A stretch of 64,000 nt of DNA from Syntrophobacter sp963666995 (GTDB taxonomy: Bacteria; Desulfobacterota; Syntrophobacteria; Syntrophobacterales; Syntrophobacteraceae), in NCBI GenBank assembly GCA_963666995.1, contig OY762941.1, forward strand, positions 3,844,001 through 3,908,000, written 5' to 3'. The notes under the pieces are model-generated. The model was not told where the DNA came from. It did not search any database and saw only the letters and a list, made by a program, of their open reading frames with translations. The translations under genes and the position numbers were made by a program. How positions within the stretch are numbered: position 1 is the first letter of the stretch; every line of letters starts with the position of its first letter. Positions 54,721 through 63,104 of this stretch are shown here, in pieces.

Positions 54721-55733
54721 AACCAGAGATGGAGCAGCCACCGAAGGGTGAAGGGGAAGAACTCGACCGTCGTTCGTTCCTCATCCGCTCGGCCAAAGCG
54801 GGGGCGGTCATAGCTGCCGCCGGATTGTTGAGCTACCGGTTGTACGACTCGAAGGGTCCCCCCCTGTCCTCGGATGAAATCGAGGAACTGGCGGTTCTGA
54901 AGGATTTTTCCGTCCCGGAAGCCGGCACGCGAATGAGCATCATCTCGGGCGAGGACAGGATCAAGAGCGTCAATCTCGGTTTGAAAGCAATCGGCGGCAT
55001 CGAGTCGTTCATAAAAAACGGGGACCGGGTGCTGCTCAAAGTGAATGCGGCTTTCGCCACCCCGCCGATCCTGTCGGCTACCACCAACCCCGACCTGCTC
55101 TCGGAAGTGATTCGCCTCTGCCTGAAGGCCGGAGCGTCATCGGTTGTCGTCACAGATAACCCGATCAACGATCCGGAGAGCTGTTTTGCCCTGACGGGCA
55201 TCGGCGACGCCGTCCGGTCCTCCGGGGGGAAGCTCATGTATCCCAGGGATACCTTCTTCAGGCCGATCACCGTGCCCGGAGGAACCCTCATCAAAAACTG
55301 GCCCATGCTCTACCTTCCGTTCACGAACGTGAACAAGGTCATCGGGATGGCCCCGGTAAAGGACCATCACCGGAGCGGCGCTTCCCTCAGCATGAAGAAC
55401 TGGTACGGCCTCATAGGCGGCAGGAGGAATATATTCCACCAAAACATCCACAACTTCATCATGGAGCTTGCCCTGATGGTCAAACCAACCCTGGTGATCC
55501 TTGACGGGACGGTATCCATGATGACAAACGGTCCCACCGGCGGTTCTCTTTCGGATCTGAAACAGACCAATACCATGATCGTCAGCACGGACCAGGTGGC
55601 CGCCGACGCTTTCGGGGCCGTCCTGCTCGGCAAGTCCGTTCCCGAGCTTCCCTATATATCAAAGGCGGAAGCCGCGGGGGCGGGCACCGCCGATTTCGAA
55701 TCTCTCAAACCGGCGCGCGAAAGCACCGGGTAA
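54717..55733 (+). CDS. Tat-exported DUF362 family protein
   Basis: A 338-residue protein. A twin-arginine signal DRRSFLIRSAKAGAVIAAAG is present at residues 17-36. The mature part has VLLKVNAAFATPPILSATTN, VVVTDNPINDPESCF, KVIGMAPVKDHHRSGASLSM and MTNGPTGGSLSDLKQTN, matching DUF362 (COG2006-type) proteins. No cluster cysteines are apparent in this member. Coupled to the DUF6599 gene by an ATGA overlap, and 21 bp from the polyferredoxin gene. Confidence 0.88.
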   Translation: MKPEMEQPPKGEGEELDRRSFLIRSAKAGAVIAAAGLLSYRLYDSKGPPLSSDEIEELAVLKDFSVPEAGTRMSIISGEDRIKSVNLGLKAIGGIESFIKNGDRVLLKVNAAFATPPILSATTNPDLLSEVIRLCLKAGASSVVVTDNPINDPESCFALTGIGDAVRSSGGKLMYPRDTFFRPITVPGGTLIKNWPMLYLPFTNVNKVIGMAPVKDHHRSGASLSMKNWYGLIGGRRNIFHQNIHNFIMELALMVKPTLVILDGTVSMMTNGPTGGSLSDLKQTNTMIVSTDQVAADAFGAVLLGKSVPELPYISKAEAAGAGTADFESLKPARESTG

Positions 55734-55754
55734 CCCTAATTACCCAGAAGACTT

Positions 55755-57692
55755 ATGAGAATCGTTCTTGTCAGACGCATTAGCCAGATCTTCTTTCTGA
55801 TTGTATTCCTCTGGTTCTGCATCGTCAGCTCTATTGGAACCGACTGGTGGCAGCTTCGGGGATGGCCGGTGAATTGGTTTCTCCAACTGGACCCCCTGGT
55901 GGCGGTCGGAACCATCCTCACGACGGGCACGCTGTACTCGGGACTTTTGTGGGCCCTGGCGGTCGTAGTACTTACCGTATTGCTGGGAAGATTTTTTTGC
56001 GGCTGGATGTGCCCCTTCGGCTCCATCCATCAGTTCGTCGGGTATCTGGGGCGAAGAGGAGAACCGCTGGCGCGCAGGCTGAAAAAAAACGAGCCGCATC
56101 GCGCGCAGTCCGTAAAATACTATATTCTTCTGTTCCTCCTGTCCGCGGCATCCGGGGTTCTCATCGCCCGGGTGATACGTTCGGCTTTCGATGTCCCCAT
56201 GGTCTTGTGGAGCCTGCTGGCGGTTACCGTTTCCCTCTGTGCTTTGACGATGGTCAAGACATGGAAGAAGCCCGGCAAGGCCGCGGGGGCCCTGTTGATG
56301 CTCCTGGGTTTCTGGACCCTGATTGCCTTCTTTACCTCATTGGATCGCATGATCCGGTCCTCTCTTCAGACGGGGCTCCTCGATCCGATCCCCCTGGTGC
56401 ACCGATCCGTCAACCTTGTGCTCCTGCCGCTGCTCGATGCCACAACCCAGGCGCTCTCCGTAAACCAGAGATACTACGAGGGAGCATGGCTGATCGGGGG
56501 GATGTTCATTGCAGCGGTTTTGCTCAACCTCGTGGTCCCCCGGTTTTACTGCAGGTTCGTATGCCCGCTGGGGGCTTTGTACGGTGTTCTCAGCCGCCTC
56601 GCCCCATGGCGGATCGGCAAGGTGACGGGAGAGTGCACGAACTGCCGGCTGTGTGAGGCCAACTGCGAAGGCGCCTGCGAGCCTGCCGGCGTGATCCGTG
56701 TCCATGAATGCGTGCTCTGTATGAACTGCATGGACGAATGCCGGCACGACCTGATATCGTATCGCACGGTCCCGTCGGCGACGGGTGAGATCAGCTCCCC
56801 CGATCTGTCCAGACGCGGCTTCGTCATTACGGCGTTGTCCGGAATAGCCGTTGTGCCCGTCTTGCGCCTGGGAGGCGGGATGAGCCACAGTTGGAATCCC
56901 GAGGTCATACGGCCGCCCGGCGCTTTATCCGAGTCGGACTTTCTCACTCGCTGCCTGAAGTGCGGCCAGTGTATGAGGATCTGCCCGACCAACGTCATTC
57001 ATCCGTGCGGAACGGAAGCCGGGATTGAAGGAATCTGGACTCCTGCATTGAATTTTCGTATCGGGGCAAGCGGCTGTCAGCACAACTGCATAGCGTGCAG
57101 CCACATCTGCCCAACGGCGGCAATCAGGCCGATCAGCATCGATGAGAAGCTCGGGCTGAATGAATATGCCCGCAAGGGGCCGCTCCGGATCGGCACGGCA
57201 TTCGTCGACCATGGCCGCTGCCTTCCCTGGGCCATGGACAAGCCCTGCATCGTGTGCCAGGAAAATTGTCCCGTCAGCCCGAAAGCGATTTTTGTAAGAG
57301 AAGAGTTCGTCACGGTGAGGGGAGGCATCCTTAAGGTTCTGAAGGCCGATGCCTCCACGGTTGAGATAGAAGGACCGGGTTTGCAGCCCGGCAAGTTCGC
57401 GAGCGGAGACTATTATGTCAGGCTCCCTTCCGAACCCGAAACTCAGCGCCGGCTCATAACCGCAAACACCGAGAAGCAGATCTCCATAGCCCTTGACCGC
57501 CCCTTTGAGATGCCTCCGGGGGAGCGGGCCGGAATTGAAATTCAGGTCCGGCTGCAACGTCCGCAGGTGGATCTGGAACGTTGTATCGGGTGCGGGATTT
57601 GCGAACACGAATGCCCTGTCAGCGGAAGAAGGGCGATACGGGTTACAGCGGAAAATGAATCGCGCACCAGAAGGCGTTCCCTGCTGTTGTAG
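55755..57692 (+). CDS. NapH/NapG-like fused membrane and Tat-type periplasmic polyferredoxin
   Basis: A 645-residue protein. Residues 1-345: a NapH-like membrane part with FFCGWMCPFGSIHQF (81-96) and FYCRFVCPLGALYG (264-277), then a bound ferredoxin: CTNCRLCEANCEGACEP and CVLCMNCMDECRHD. At residue ~351 an internal twin-arginine sequence SRRGFVITALSGIAVVPVL occurs. Residues 395-645 resemble NapG/MauM: CLKCGQCMRICPTNVIHPC, CQHNCIACSHICP, CIVCQENCPVSPKAIF and CIGCGICEHECPVSG. In other bacteria NapG and NapH are separate. The ferredoxin domains would lie on the outer side if the internal signal acts. Part of the 53.7-59 kb redox cluster. Confidence 0.9.
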   Translation: MRIVLVRRISQIFFLIVFLWFCIVSSIGTDWWQLRGWPVNWFLQLDPLVAVGTILTTGTLYSGLLWALAVVVLTVLLGRFFCGWMCPFGSIHQFVGYLGRRGEPLARRLKKNEPHRAQSVKYYILLFLLSAASGVLIARVIRSAFDVPMVLWSLLAVTVSLCALTMVKTWKKPGKAAGALLMLLGFWTLIAFFTSLDRMIRSSLQTGLLDPIPLVHRSVNLVLLPLLDATTQALSVNQRYYEGAWLIGGMFIAAVLLNLVVPRFYCRFVCPLGALYGVLSRLAPWRIGKVTGECTNCRLCEANCEGACEPAGVIRVHECVLCMNCMDECRHDLISYRTVPSATGEISSPDLSRRGFVITALSGIAVVPVLRLGGGMSHSWNPEVIRPPGALSESDFLTRCLKCGQCMRICPTNVIHPCGTEAGIEGIWTPALNFRIGASGCQHNCIACSHICPTAAIRPISIDEKLGLNEYARKGPLRIGTAFVDHGRCLPWAMDKPCIVCQENCPVSPKAIFVREEFVTVRGGILKVLKADASTVEIEGPGLQPGKFASGDYYVRLPSEPETQRRLITANTEKQISIALDRPFEMPPGERAGIEIQVRLQRPQVDLERCIGCGICEHECPVSGRRAIRVTAENESRTRRRSLLL

Positions 57693-57763
57693 CATGCGCG
57701 ATTTTCACTGTCATAATTTTCATCCTGTCTGTTTCGAGAGGAAAACGTGAGGAGACGCAGAAA

Positions 57764-58987
57764 ATGTCCGGAGGAAAAGATCTTTCAAGGCGCGATTTCT
57801 TAAAGACCGCGGGGGCTCTGGGATCGAGCTCTCTTCTGCTTCAGTCCACCGCTTTTGCGCAGGTTGCCGGCGGCTCGTCCGAGAAGCCGGTGGAAGCGAG
57901 TCAAATCCCCAGCCGGTCGTTTGGCAAAACAGGGGTCAATGTGTCCTGCCTTGCTCTCGGAGGGATGTTCGACATCCAGTCCAATCAGCTCCTTTTGAGG
58001 CAGGCATTGAAATGGGGGGTCACCTACTGGGACACCGCCGACTGCTATGAAGGCGGCAAAGGTGAGGTCGGCTTCGGGCAGTTTTTCAAGAAATATCCCG
58101 AAACGAGGAAAGACGTCTTTCTGGTCACAAAATCCGATAAACGCGATCCGGACGGCATGACCAAGCTGCTCAACCAGTCCCTTCAGAAGCTCAACACGGA
58201 TTATATTGATCTCTATTTCATTCACGGCATGAGTTACATGAATGAAATAAACAATGAGACCAGGGCGTGGGCCGAGAAGGCCAAGAAGGAAGGGAAAATC
58301 AAGTTCTTCGGGTTCAGCGCGCATTCCAACATGGAAGATTGCATGCTTGCCGCTTCAAAACTGGGATGGATTGACGGAGTCATGGTGAGCTACAATTTTC
58401 GAATCATGCGAAGCGACAAGATGAAAGCCGCCGTCGATGCGTGCGTGAAAGCCGGAATCGGCATCACGGCCATGAAAACCCAGGGTGGAGGCTCCGTGGG
58501 CATGGGCAGTGAAGCGGAACTGGAAATGGCCGGCAGATTCCTGAAACTTGGATTTACCGACAAACAGGCCAAGCTCAAAGCTATCTGGGAGAACCCCAAT
58601 ATAGCCAGCATCTGCTCCCAGATGCCGAATATGACGGTTCTTATGTCCAACATCGCCGCCGCTCTGGACCGGACCAGACTCTCTGCCGCCGACCTCGACC
58701 TGTTGGACCGCTATGCGCACGAAACATCGACGAGCTATTGCGCCGGGTGCGCCGATCTGTGCGAATCGGCCATGGACGGCCGCGTGCCGATAAGCGACCT
58801 GATGAGATACCTCATGTACTTCCACAGCTACGGGGACAGCGACCGCGCTCGGGAGCTGTTCGCAGCACTGCCTTCGGATGTGAGGGACGGGCTTGCGACG
58901 ATGGACTTCAGGGCTGCGGAACAAAGGTGCCCCCGGAACCTCAGGATCGGAGATCTCATGAAACGGGCGTCCACCCTCCTTGCCTGA
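57764..58987 (+). CDS. Tat-exported aldo/keto reductase with C-terminal iron-sulfur-like cysteines
   Basis: A 407-residue protein. A twin-arginine signal LSRRDFLKTAGALGSSSLLL at the N-terminus ends near AFAQ. The AKR core shows SFGKTGVNVSCLALGG, the WDTADCYEGG segment with Asp and Tyr, LVTKSDK with Lys and DLYFIHGM with His. The C-terminus has YCAGCADLC and CPRNL, which could bind one Fe-S cluster. GAGGAG about nine bases before the ATG. It follows the polyferredoxin by 71 bp. A periplasmic AKR receiving electrons from the polyferredoxin is a plausible idea. Confidence 0.9.
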   Translation: MSGGKDLSRRDFLKTAGALGSSSLLLQSTAFAQVAGGSSEKPVEASQIPSRSFGKTGVNVSCLALGGMFDIQSNQLLLRQALKWGVTYWDTADCYEGGKGEVGFGQFFKKYPETRKDVFLVTKSDKRDPDGMTKLLNQSLQKLNTDYIDLYFIHGMSYMNEINNETRAWAEKAKKEGKIKFFGFSAHSNMEDCMLAASKLGWIDGVMVSYNFRIMRSDKMKAAVDACVKAGIGITAMKTQGGGSVGMGSEAELEMAGRFLKLGFTDKQAKLKAIWENPNIASICSQMPNMTVLMSNIAAALDRTRLSAADLDLLDRYAHETSTSYCAGCADLCESAMDGRVPISDLMRYLMYFHSYGDSDRARELFAALPSDVRDGLATMDFRAAEQRCPRNLRIGDLMKRASTLLA

Positions 58988-59028
58988 GGTGAACCAGACC
59001 TGCGATGACTTGCCGCTGCTTTATGCGC

Positions 59029-59310
59029 CTGTTGCCCAAAGGAAAAGCCGAGGCGGGATGAAGCCGGGATTCGTCATTCCGGCGAACACTCATGGCCTTT
59101 CGGCCACAACGAACAATGAAAAAATTTCTGCCTAAATCGTGGCAGGGTATACGTTGGGCGGCAATTTCTTTTTTCATATAAATGCCGGAATCCAGCTTCC
59201 TTGAAATCGTTGGGGAATTTCAATTAACGACACTGGACCTCGGCAATACCGCCGGGGTGACGTTTCCGGACAACGCCCCATTTTTCACCTGGATTCTGTT
59301 TGGGCAACAG
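59029..59310 (-). repeat. CTGTTGCCCAAA element, copy E, interrupted
   Basis: Both ends are intact: CTGTTGCCCAAAGG at the left and TTTGGGCAACAG at the right. The ATTCCGG palindrome is split by about 98 bp of unrelated sequence (about 59085-59182), so the element is 282 bp instead of 186 bp. The insert contains a TGGCC/GGCCA hairpin and an A-rich stretch. Confidence 0.75.
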
Positions 59311-59335
59311 CCCCTTATGGAAAGGACCTCGAAAT

Positions 59336-60412
59336 TTGAGCAGATACCTGATGATCGACGTCGGAGCCGGGACCCTGGACGTCCTCTATTTTGATGACAC
59401 TGCCGGGCTGCACTACAAATCCGTGGCGAGGTCTCCAGTTCTTTATCTTGCCGAGAAGGCCGCGAGGCTCCGGGGAGATATGCTCATCACCGGTAAGGAA
59501 ATGGGGGGAGGTCCCATCACGGATATTCTCAAACGGAAGGCCCGGGAGGTGGAGGTGCTCATGTCGGCCTCATCCGCCCGCACGCTCAGCCACGACCCGG
59601 AAAAGGTGCGATCCTGGGGGATCGCGGTCCTCGATGACGAACGGGCCGAGGCGCTGAAAGGCGACAAACGATATAGTCACCTGTCGATTGCCGACATTGA
59701 AATCGATCGGCTGAAGAAAATCGTCCGGGGGTTCGGCGTGCCGTTTGCCTTCGACGTCGTAGTGGCTTGCGCGCAGGACCACGGCATGCCTCCCGCAGGT
59801 GTATCTCACCTGGATTATCGCCACAATGTCTTCCAGGCCCGCCTGGACTCGAATCCGCATCCCGATTCCCTGATGTACGGGAGTGACGAAGTCCCGGCAG
59901 CATTCAACCGGCTGAGAAGCCTTGCCGAAAGTGCGGCAAACCTGCCTGCGAAAGAGGTCTATGTGATGGACAGCGGGATGGCCGCCGTACTCGGAGCGTC
60001 CATGGATATCCAGGCGCTCGGGAAAAAGAGAATCCTTGTTCTGGATGTGGCGACGTCGCATACGGTCGGAGCGGCCCTCGACGAGGGAGAGATCGTGAGC
60101 ATGTTCGAATACCATACCCGCGATCTCGACCTTGCAAGGCTGGAAGGCCTGCTGAGAGACATGGCAAACGGCAGTATGGATCATGAAGGGATATTGAAGG
60201 AGGGAGGGCACGGCGCATACGTCCGAAAGCCGTTCGGTTTCAATGAAGCGGAAGCCGTTGTCGTTACGGGTCCCAAGCGGCGGCTGCTTGAAACATCCCG
60301 ACTGCCGATTTCCTTCGGAGCGCCTCTTGGAGACAATATGATGACCGGAACGGTGGGTCTGCTCGAGGCCGTCCGGCGGCGGAAAAAGCTCGGTGCAATC
60401 ACGTATATCTGA
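59336..60412 (+). CDS. DUF1786 family protein, ASKHA-like
   Basis: About 358 residues from a TTG at 59336, which has AAAGGA nine bases upstream; an ATG-initiated reading from 59300 would begin inside the repeat element, so the TTG is preferred. The opening MIDVGAGTLDVLYFDD is a phosphate-binding loop as in ASKHA proteins, and ILVLDVATSHTVGAALDEG is a second. VVVTGPKR and ISFGAPLGDNMMTGTVGLLEA are typical of DUF1786, annotated as a putative pyruvate-formate-lyase activator relative. Function unproven. Confidence 0.82.
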   Translation: MSRYLMIDVGAGTLDVLYFDDTAGLHYKSVARSPVLYLAEKAARLRGDMLITGKEMGGGPITDILKRKAREVEVLMSASSARTLSHDPEKVRSWGIAVLDDERAEALKGDKRYSHLSIADIEIDRLKKIVRGFGVPFAFDVVVACAQDHGMPPAGVSHLDYRHNVFQARLDSNPHPDSLMYGSDEVPAAFNRLRSLAESAANLPAKEVYVMDSGMAAVLGASMDIQALGKKRILVLDVATSHTVGAALDEGEIVSMFEYHTRDLDLARLEGLLRDMANGSMDHEGILKEGGHGAYVRKPFGFNEAEAVVVTGPKRRLLETSRLPISFGAPLGDNMMTGTVGLLEAVRRRKKLGAITYI

Positions 60413-60477
60413 TACGGGCTGCATCGAAGAGAGTAGCAAACGCTATTTCTCAAGGGCGTAGGGAACTGCGTTCCGGC

Positions 60478-60663
60478 CTGTTGCCCAAACAGAATCCAGG
60501 TTGAAAATGAGGCGTTTGCCCAGACAACGTCACCCCGGCGAAAGCCGGGGTCCAGTGCCGTTACCTGGAATTACCCAATGATTTCAAGGAGCCTGGATTC
60601 CGGCCGTCGCCGGAATGACGGATCGTGATTTCGTCCGGCCTCGGCTTTTCCTTTGGGCAACAG
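60478..60663 (+). repeat. CTGTTGCCCAAA element, copy F
   Basis: Perfect 12 bp inverted ends CTGTTGCCCAAA and TTTGGGCAACAG. The interior palindrome CCCCGGCGAAAGCCGGGG is perfect here. This is the best-preserved copy. Confidence 0.9.
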
Positions 60664-60779
60664 CCCGAAGAGCGTGGGAACGAGCCAAGAATTCCAACAC
60701 GTTCAAAGGGTGGCCCGGATACTTGCCATCCGGGTCCGTTAGGACAAGAGGACTGCCGAATCCGTTACCACGATTCCAG

Positions 60780-60845
60780 GGCTTGCCCTCCGAGCTTCCT
60801 CGTGCGCTTCGCGCACGGACAACGGGTTGTCCGTGCCACCCATCA
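60780..60845. repeat. GGACAA/TTGTCC hairpin repeat, second copy
   Basis: GTGCGCTTCGCGCACGGAC, then TTGTCCGTGCCACCCA. Related to 12110-12175. Confidence 0.6.
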
Positions 60846-60880
60846 ATAGGATTATGTCATTGAATTTGTGAAATGGACTA

Positions 60881-61068
60881 CTTAGGGCTTGTCCGTAAAT
60901 AGGCCTTTTAGGGATCGCACCGGATTTTGAGACCGATTTTGGTCGCGACGATTGAGCAAAACCGCAGGTGTAGCTGGACTACGTTGAGGATTTTGCGATT
61001 GAGAAGCGGCCGAAGTGGGCCAAAAGCCGGATGCGAGCACAAAGGATTTGTTTACGGACAAGCCCTTA
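60881..61068. repeat. MITE-like element, copy 2
   Basis: Bounded by CTTAGGGCTTGTCCGTAAAT and the inverted TTTACGGACAAGCCCTTA. It matches copy 1 at 48869 across its whole length in the opposite orientation, with small substitutions and one missing base in copy 1. It ends four bases from the stop codon of the SplB-like gene. Confidence 0.85.
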
Positions 61069-61071
61069 GTC

Positions 61072-61827
61072 TCAGACCCGGCACGCCTTTCCACCGAAGA
61101 GAGCGGTCAATTGCGCCGCGGTGCGGTCGGCGAATTCATCGGTCAGTGCATATTCCCAATGATGCTGATGGAATATATTGCGCACTTTTTCGCGGTAATT
61201 CAGTGCGTCGATCAGAATGTGGTCGACATACGGAAAGACCTGGTTGAAGAGGGCTTGAGGGTCCATGGGAAGCAGGGGGCCGACGAATGCCCAGGTGTGC
61301 AGACCGGCCTCGCTGAGCCGTTTTATGGCCTCGATACGACTGCCGATACTCGGAGCGTTCGGTTCGAGTATCTTCCTGACTTCGTCGTTGTCCGTCGGTA
61401 GGGTAATTCCCACCGAAGTCTCCTGCGAAGACGACAAAATATCCAGGTCCCGGAGAACCAGCGGCGATCGCGTCAAGATTTCGATGTTCCATCCATATTC
61501 CATCAATGCTTCGAGACACTGCCGGGTCAGCCTGTATTGCTTTTCCGCGGGCTGGTATGGGTCGCATACGCTCGAGAGCATAGCCGTTGAAGGTTTCTTC
61601 CTGCGGGATAGTTCGCGCCGCAGCACTTCCGCGATGTTGACCTTCGCCTCGACGAATGTGCCCCACGGGAGGTTGAAATGCCGGCGGGAGAATTTTCTCA
61701 TGAAGGCCGCGTAACAATAGCTGCACCCGTGACTGCAGCCCAGGTAAGGGTTGATCACAAATTGCACACCCGGAATCCTGGACCTGACAAGTGCGGTTTT
61801 TATGGTTGTTTCAGTTACTTCCATCAT
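61072..61827 (-). CDS. Radical SAM protein, SplB/photolyase-like
   Basis: About 251 residues. I chose the ATG at 61827; the long frame from 61872 adds a basic, unrelated stretch. The cluster motif is CSHGCSYCYA (CxxxCxxC). Motifs LSSVCDPYQPAEKQYRLTRQ and EILTRSPLVLRDLDIL, then GITLPTDNDEVRKILEP, place it in the COG1533 family (SplB-like). Members with a spore photoproduct role are Gram-positive; in Gram-negatives the role is unknown. The stop is 4 bp from the MITE-like element. Confidence 0.88.
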   Translation of the reverse strand: MMEVTETTIKTALVRSRIPGVQFVINPYLGCSHGCSYCYAAFMRKFSRRHFNLPWGTFVEAKVNIAEVLRRELSRRKKPSTAMLSSVCDPYQPAEKQYRLTRQCLEALMEYGWNIEILTRSPLVLRDLDILSSSQETSVGITLPTDNDEVRKILEPNAPSIGSRIEAIKRLSEAGLHTWAFVGPLLPMDPQALFNQVFPYVDHILIDALNYREKVRNIFHQHHWEYALTDEFADRTAAQLTALFGGKACRV

Positions 61828-61885
61828 GGCCAATCGCACGATGCGGGGTTGCGGGCTGCAAGACCACCGCATGCCGCAACCGCGC

Positions 61886-62791
61886 TCATTTGGAAGAAGA
61901 AAAGAAAAGCATAAGGCTTTTCACCACGTTCGACATAAAATCAAAATCCAACGTTTCCATCGTGTCGGTGCGCTCATGGTAATGGGGGTTTCTGTAGTTG
62001 GCGGTATCCGTTATCATCACCGCCTTGAACCCCTGGTCCCAAAAGGAGATGTGGTCGCTTCGCCTGACCGCCGGTATGAGCCAGCCGTTCAGCGGGACAG
62101 TCAGTGAGATGGCCGGAAGTTCAGGGTTTTGAGAGAAGGCATCCAGAATTGACCGGGTGAACGCCCGCGACTTCGTATTTCCGACGATGGAGATGTAGTT
62201 CCCTTCCCTGGGGTAATGGGCAAACCGCAAGGGCAGGGGGTATTTTTGCGATCCTGGGGCCATGGAGCGGTAACCGACCATTTCCAGGCAGATTGCGCCC
62301 TCCAGCGGCTCCTTTTCCTCTCTTGCCTTCCCGGCATGGATCTTGCTGCCCCTGTACGGTGTGAGGAAAGCGGGTTTCTCCTCGAGAGTGAAGGAAACGA
62401 ACTTCACCGAAAGGTCCATGACCTTCTGTTCGCTGAGCATCTTCAACAGGCGAGAGGTCTCCAGTTGCACCGCCACCGCACTGGCATTGTCGTCGGCCCC
62501 GGCCGTGCCTTTAACCGTATCGTAATGCGCTCCGAGCAGATAAGTCCTTGAGGGGTTCCGGCAAAAGTCGATCCGTGAGACAACATTGGCAACGGGAAGG
62601 CCGCGAAAGGCATAACTTTCGAGGCGAGTTTCCAGGCCAATGTCCTTGTAGGCGGACTCAATGTAGTCTTGCGCCTTCTGAAGATTCTCCGGACGCTGGA
62701 TGCTTCTCTCCCCGATTTGAACGGTCAGTGCCTCAATGTGTCTTCTCAACTGCTCGGCGGTCTCAGCGGAATTCATCGATACCGGTCTCAT
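61886..62791 (-). CDS. M28 family peptidase
   Basis: About 301 residues (ATG at 62791 chosen; ATG at 62776 is an alternative; the ribosome-binding site is weak). The metal-binding motif is LGAHYDTVKGTAGADDNASAVA, with the catalytic Glu in SFTLEEKPAF and a late His in NPHYHERTDTMETLDF. These are M28 aminopeptidase-type features. No signal peptide is evident, so it may be cytoplasmic. It is 58 bp upstream of the radical SAM gene and probably co-transcribed with it. Confidence 0.88.
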   Translation of the reverse strand: MRPVSMNSAETAEQLRRHIEALTVQIGERSIQRPENLQKAQDYIESAYKDIGLETRLESYAFRGLPVANVVSRIDFCRNPSRTYLLGAHYDTVKGTAGADDNASAVAVQLETSRLLKMLSEQKVMDLSVKFVSFTLEEKPAFLTPYRGSKIHAGKAREEKEPLEGAICLEMVGYRSMAPGSQKYPLPLRFAHYPREGNYISIVGNTKSRAFTRSILDAFSQNPELPAISLTVPLNGWLIPAVRRSDHISFWDQGFKAVMITDTANYRNPHYHERTDTMETLDFDFMSNVVKSLMLFFSSSK

Positions 62792-63041
62792 AAAATGAAA
62801 GGACTCCCACCCGAAACGCATCCAAGGTTGTTCCCCATAGATACTGAAATGTGGAAAGGGAGTGAGCGGGTCGTTTCCTCATGGAAATGAAAAGGGCAAT
62901 CCCTGCCGCTGTGAATATAATCGATCGAGGCACCGTAAAAAAGGAATTTACAGGGTCCCGTGAACGGAGCCTGCATGTACTCCCTTTTGGGACCGGAAGG
63001 CGATCGGACCCTCTTACGACCGCCCTGCCGACGGCTGAAAC
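62792..63041. other. Intergenic stretch without gene
   Basis: About 250 bp between the M28 peptidase start and the terminator of the Q-rich gene. No frame or repeat is recognised. Confidence 0.4.
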
Positions 63042-63075
63042 AAAAAACCCCTCCCGGGAGCAATCCCGGGAGGGG
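63042..63075 (-). terminator. Rho-independent terminator of the Q-rich FecR/DUF6600-type gene
   Basis: CCCCTCCCGGGA and TCCCGGGAGGGG form a perfect 12 bp stem with a GCAA loop. On the minus strand it is followed by six T residues. It lies 30 bp after the stop codon of the gene at 63105. Confidence 0.93.
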
Positions 63076-63104
63076 TGAGTATCAGAAGCAAGAGTCAAAG
63101 GCGT

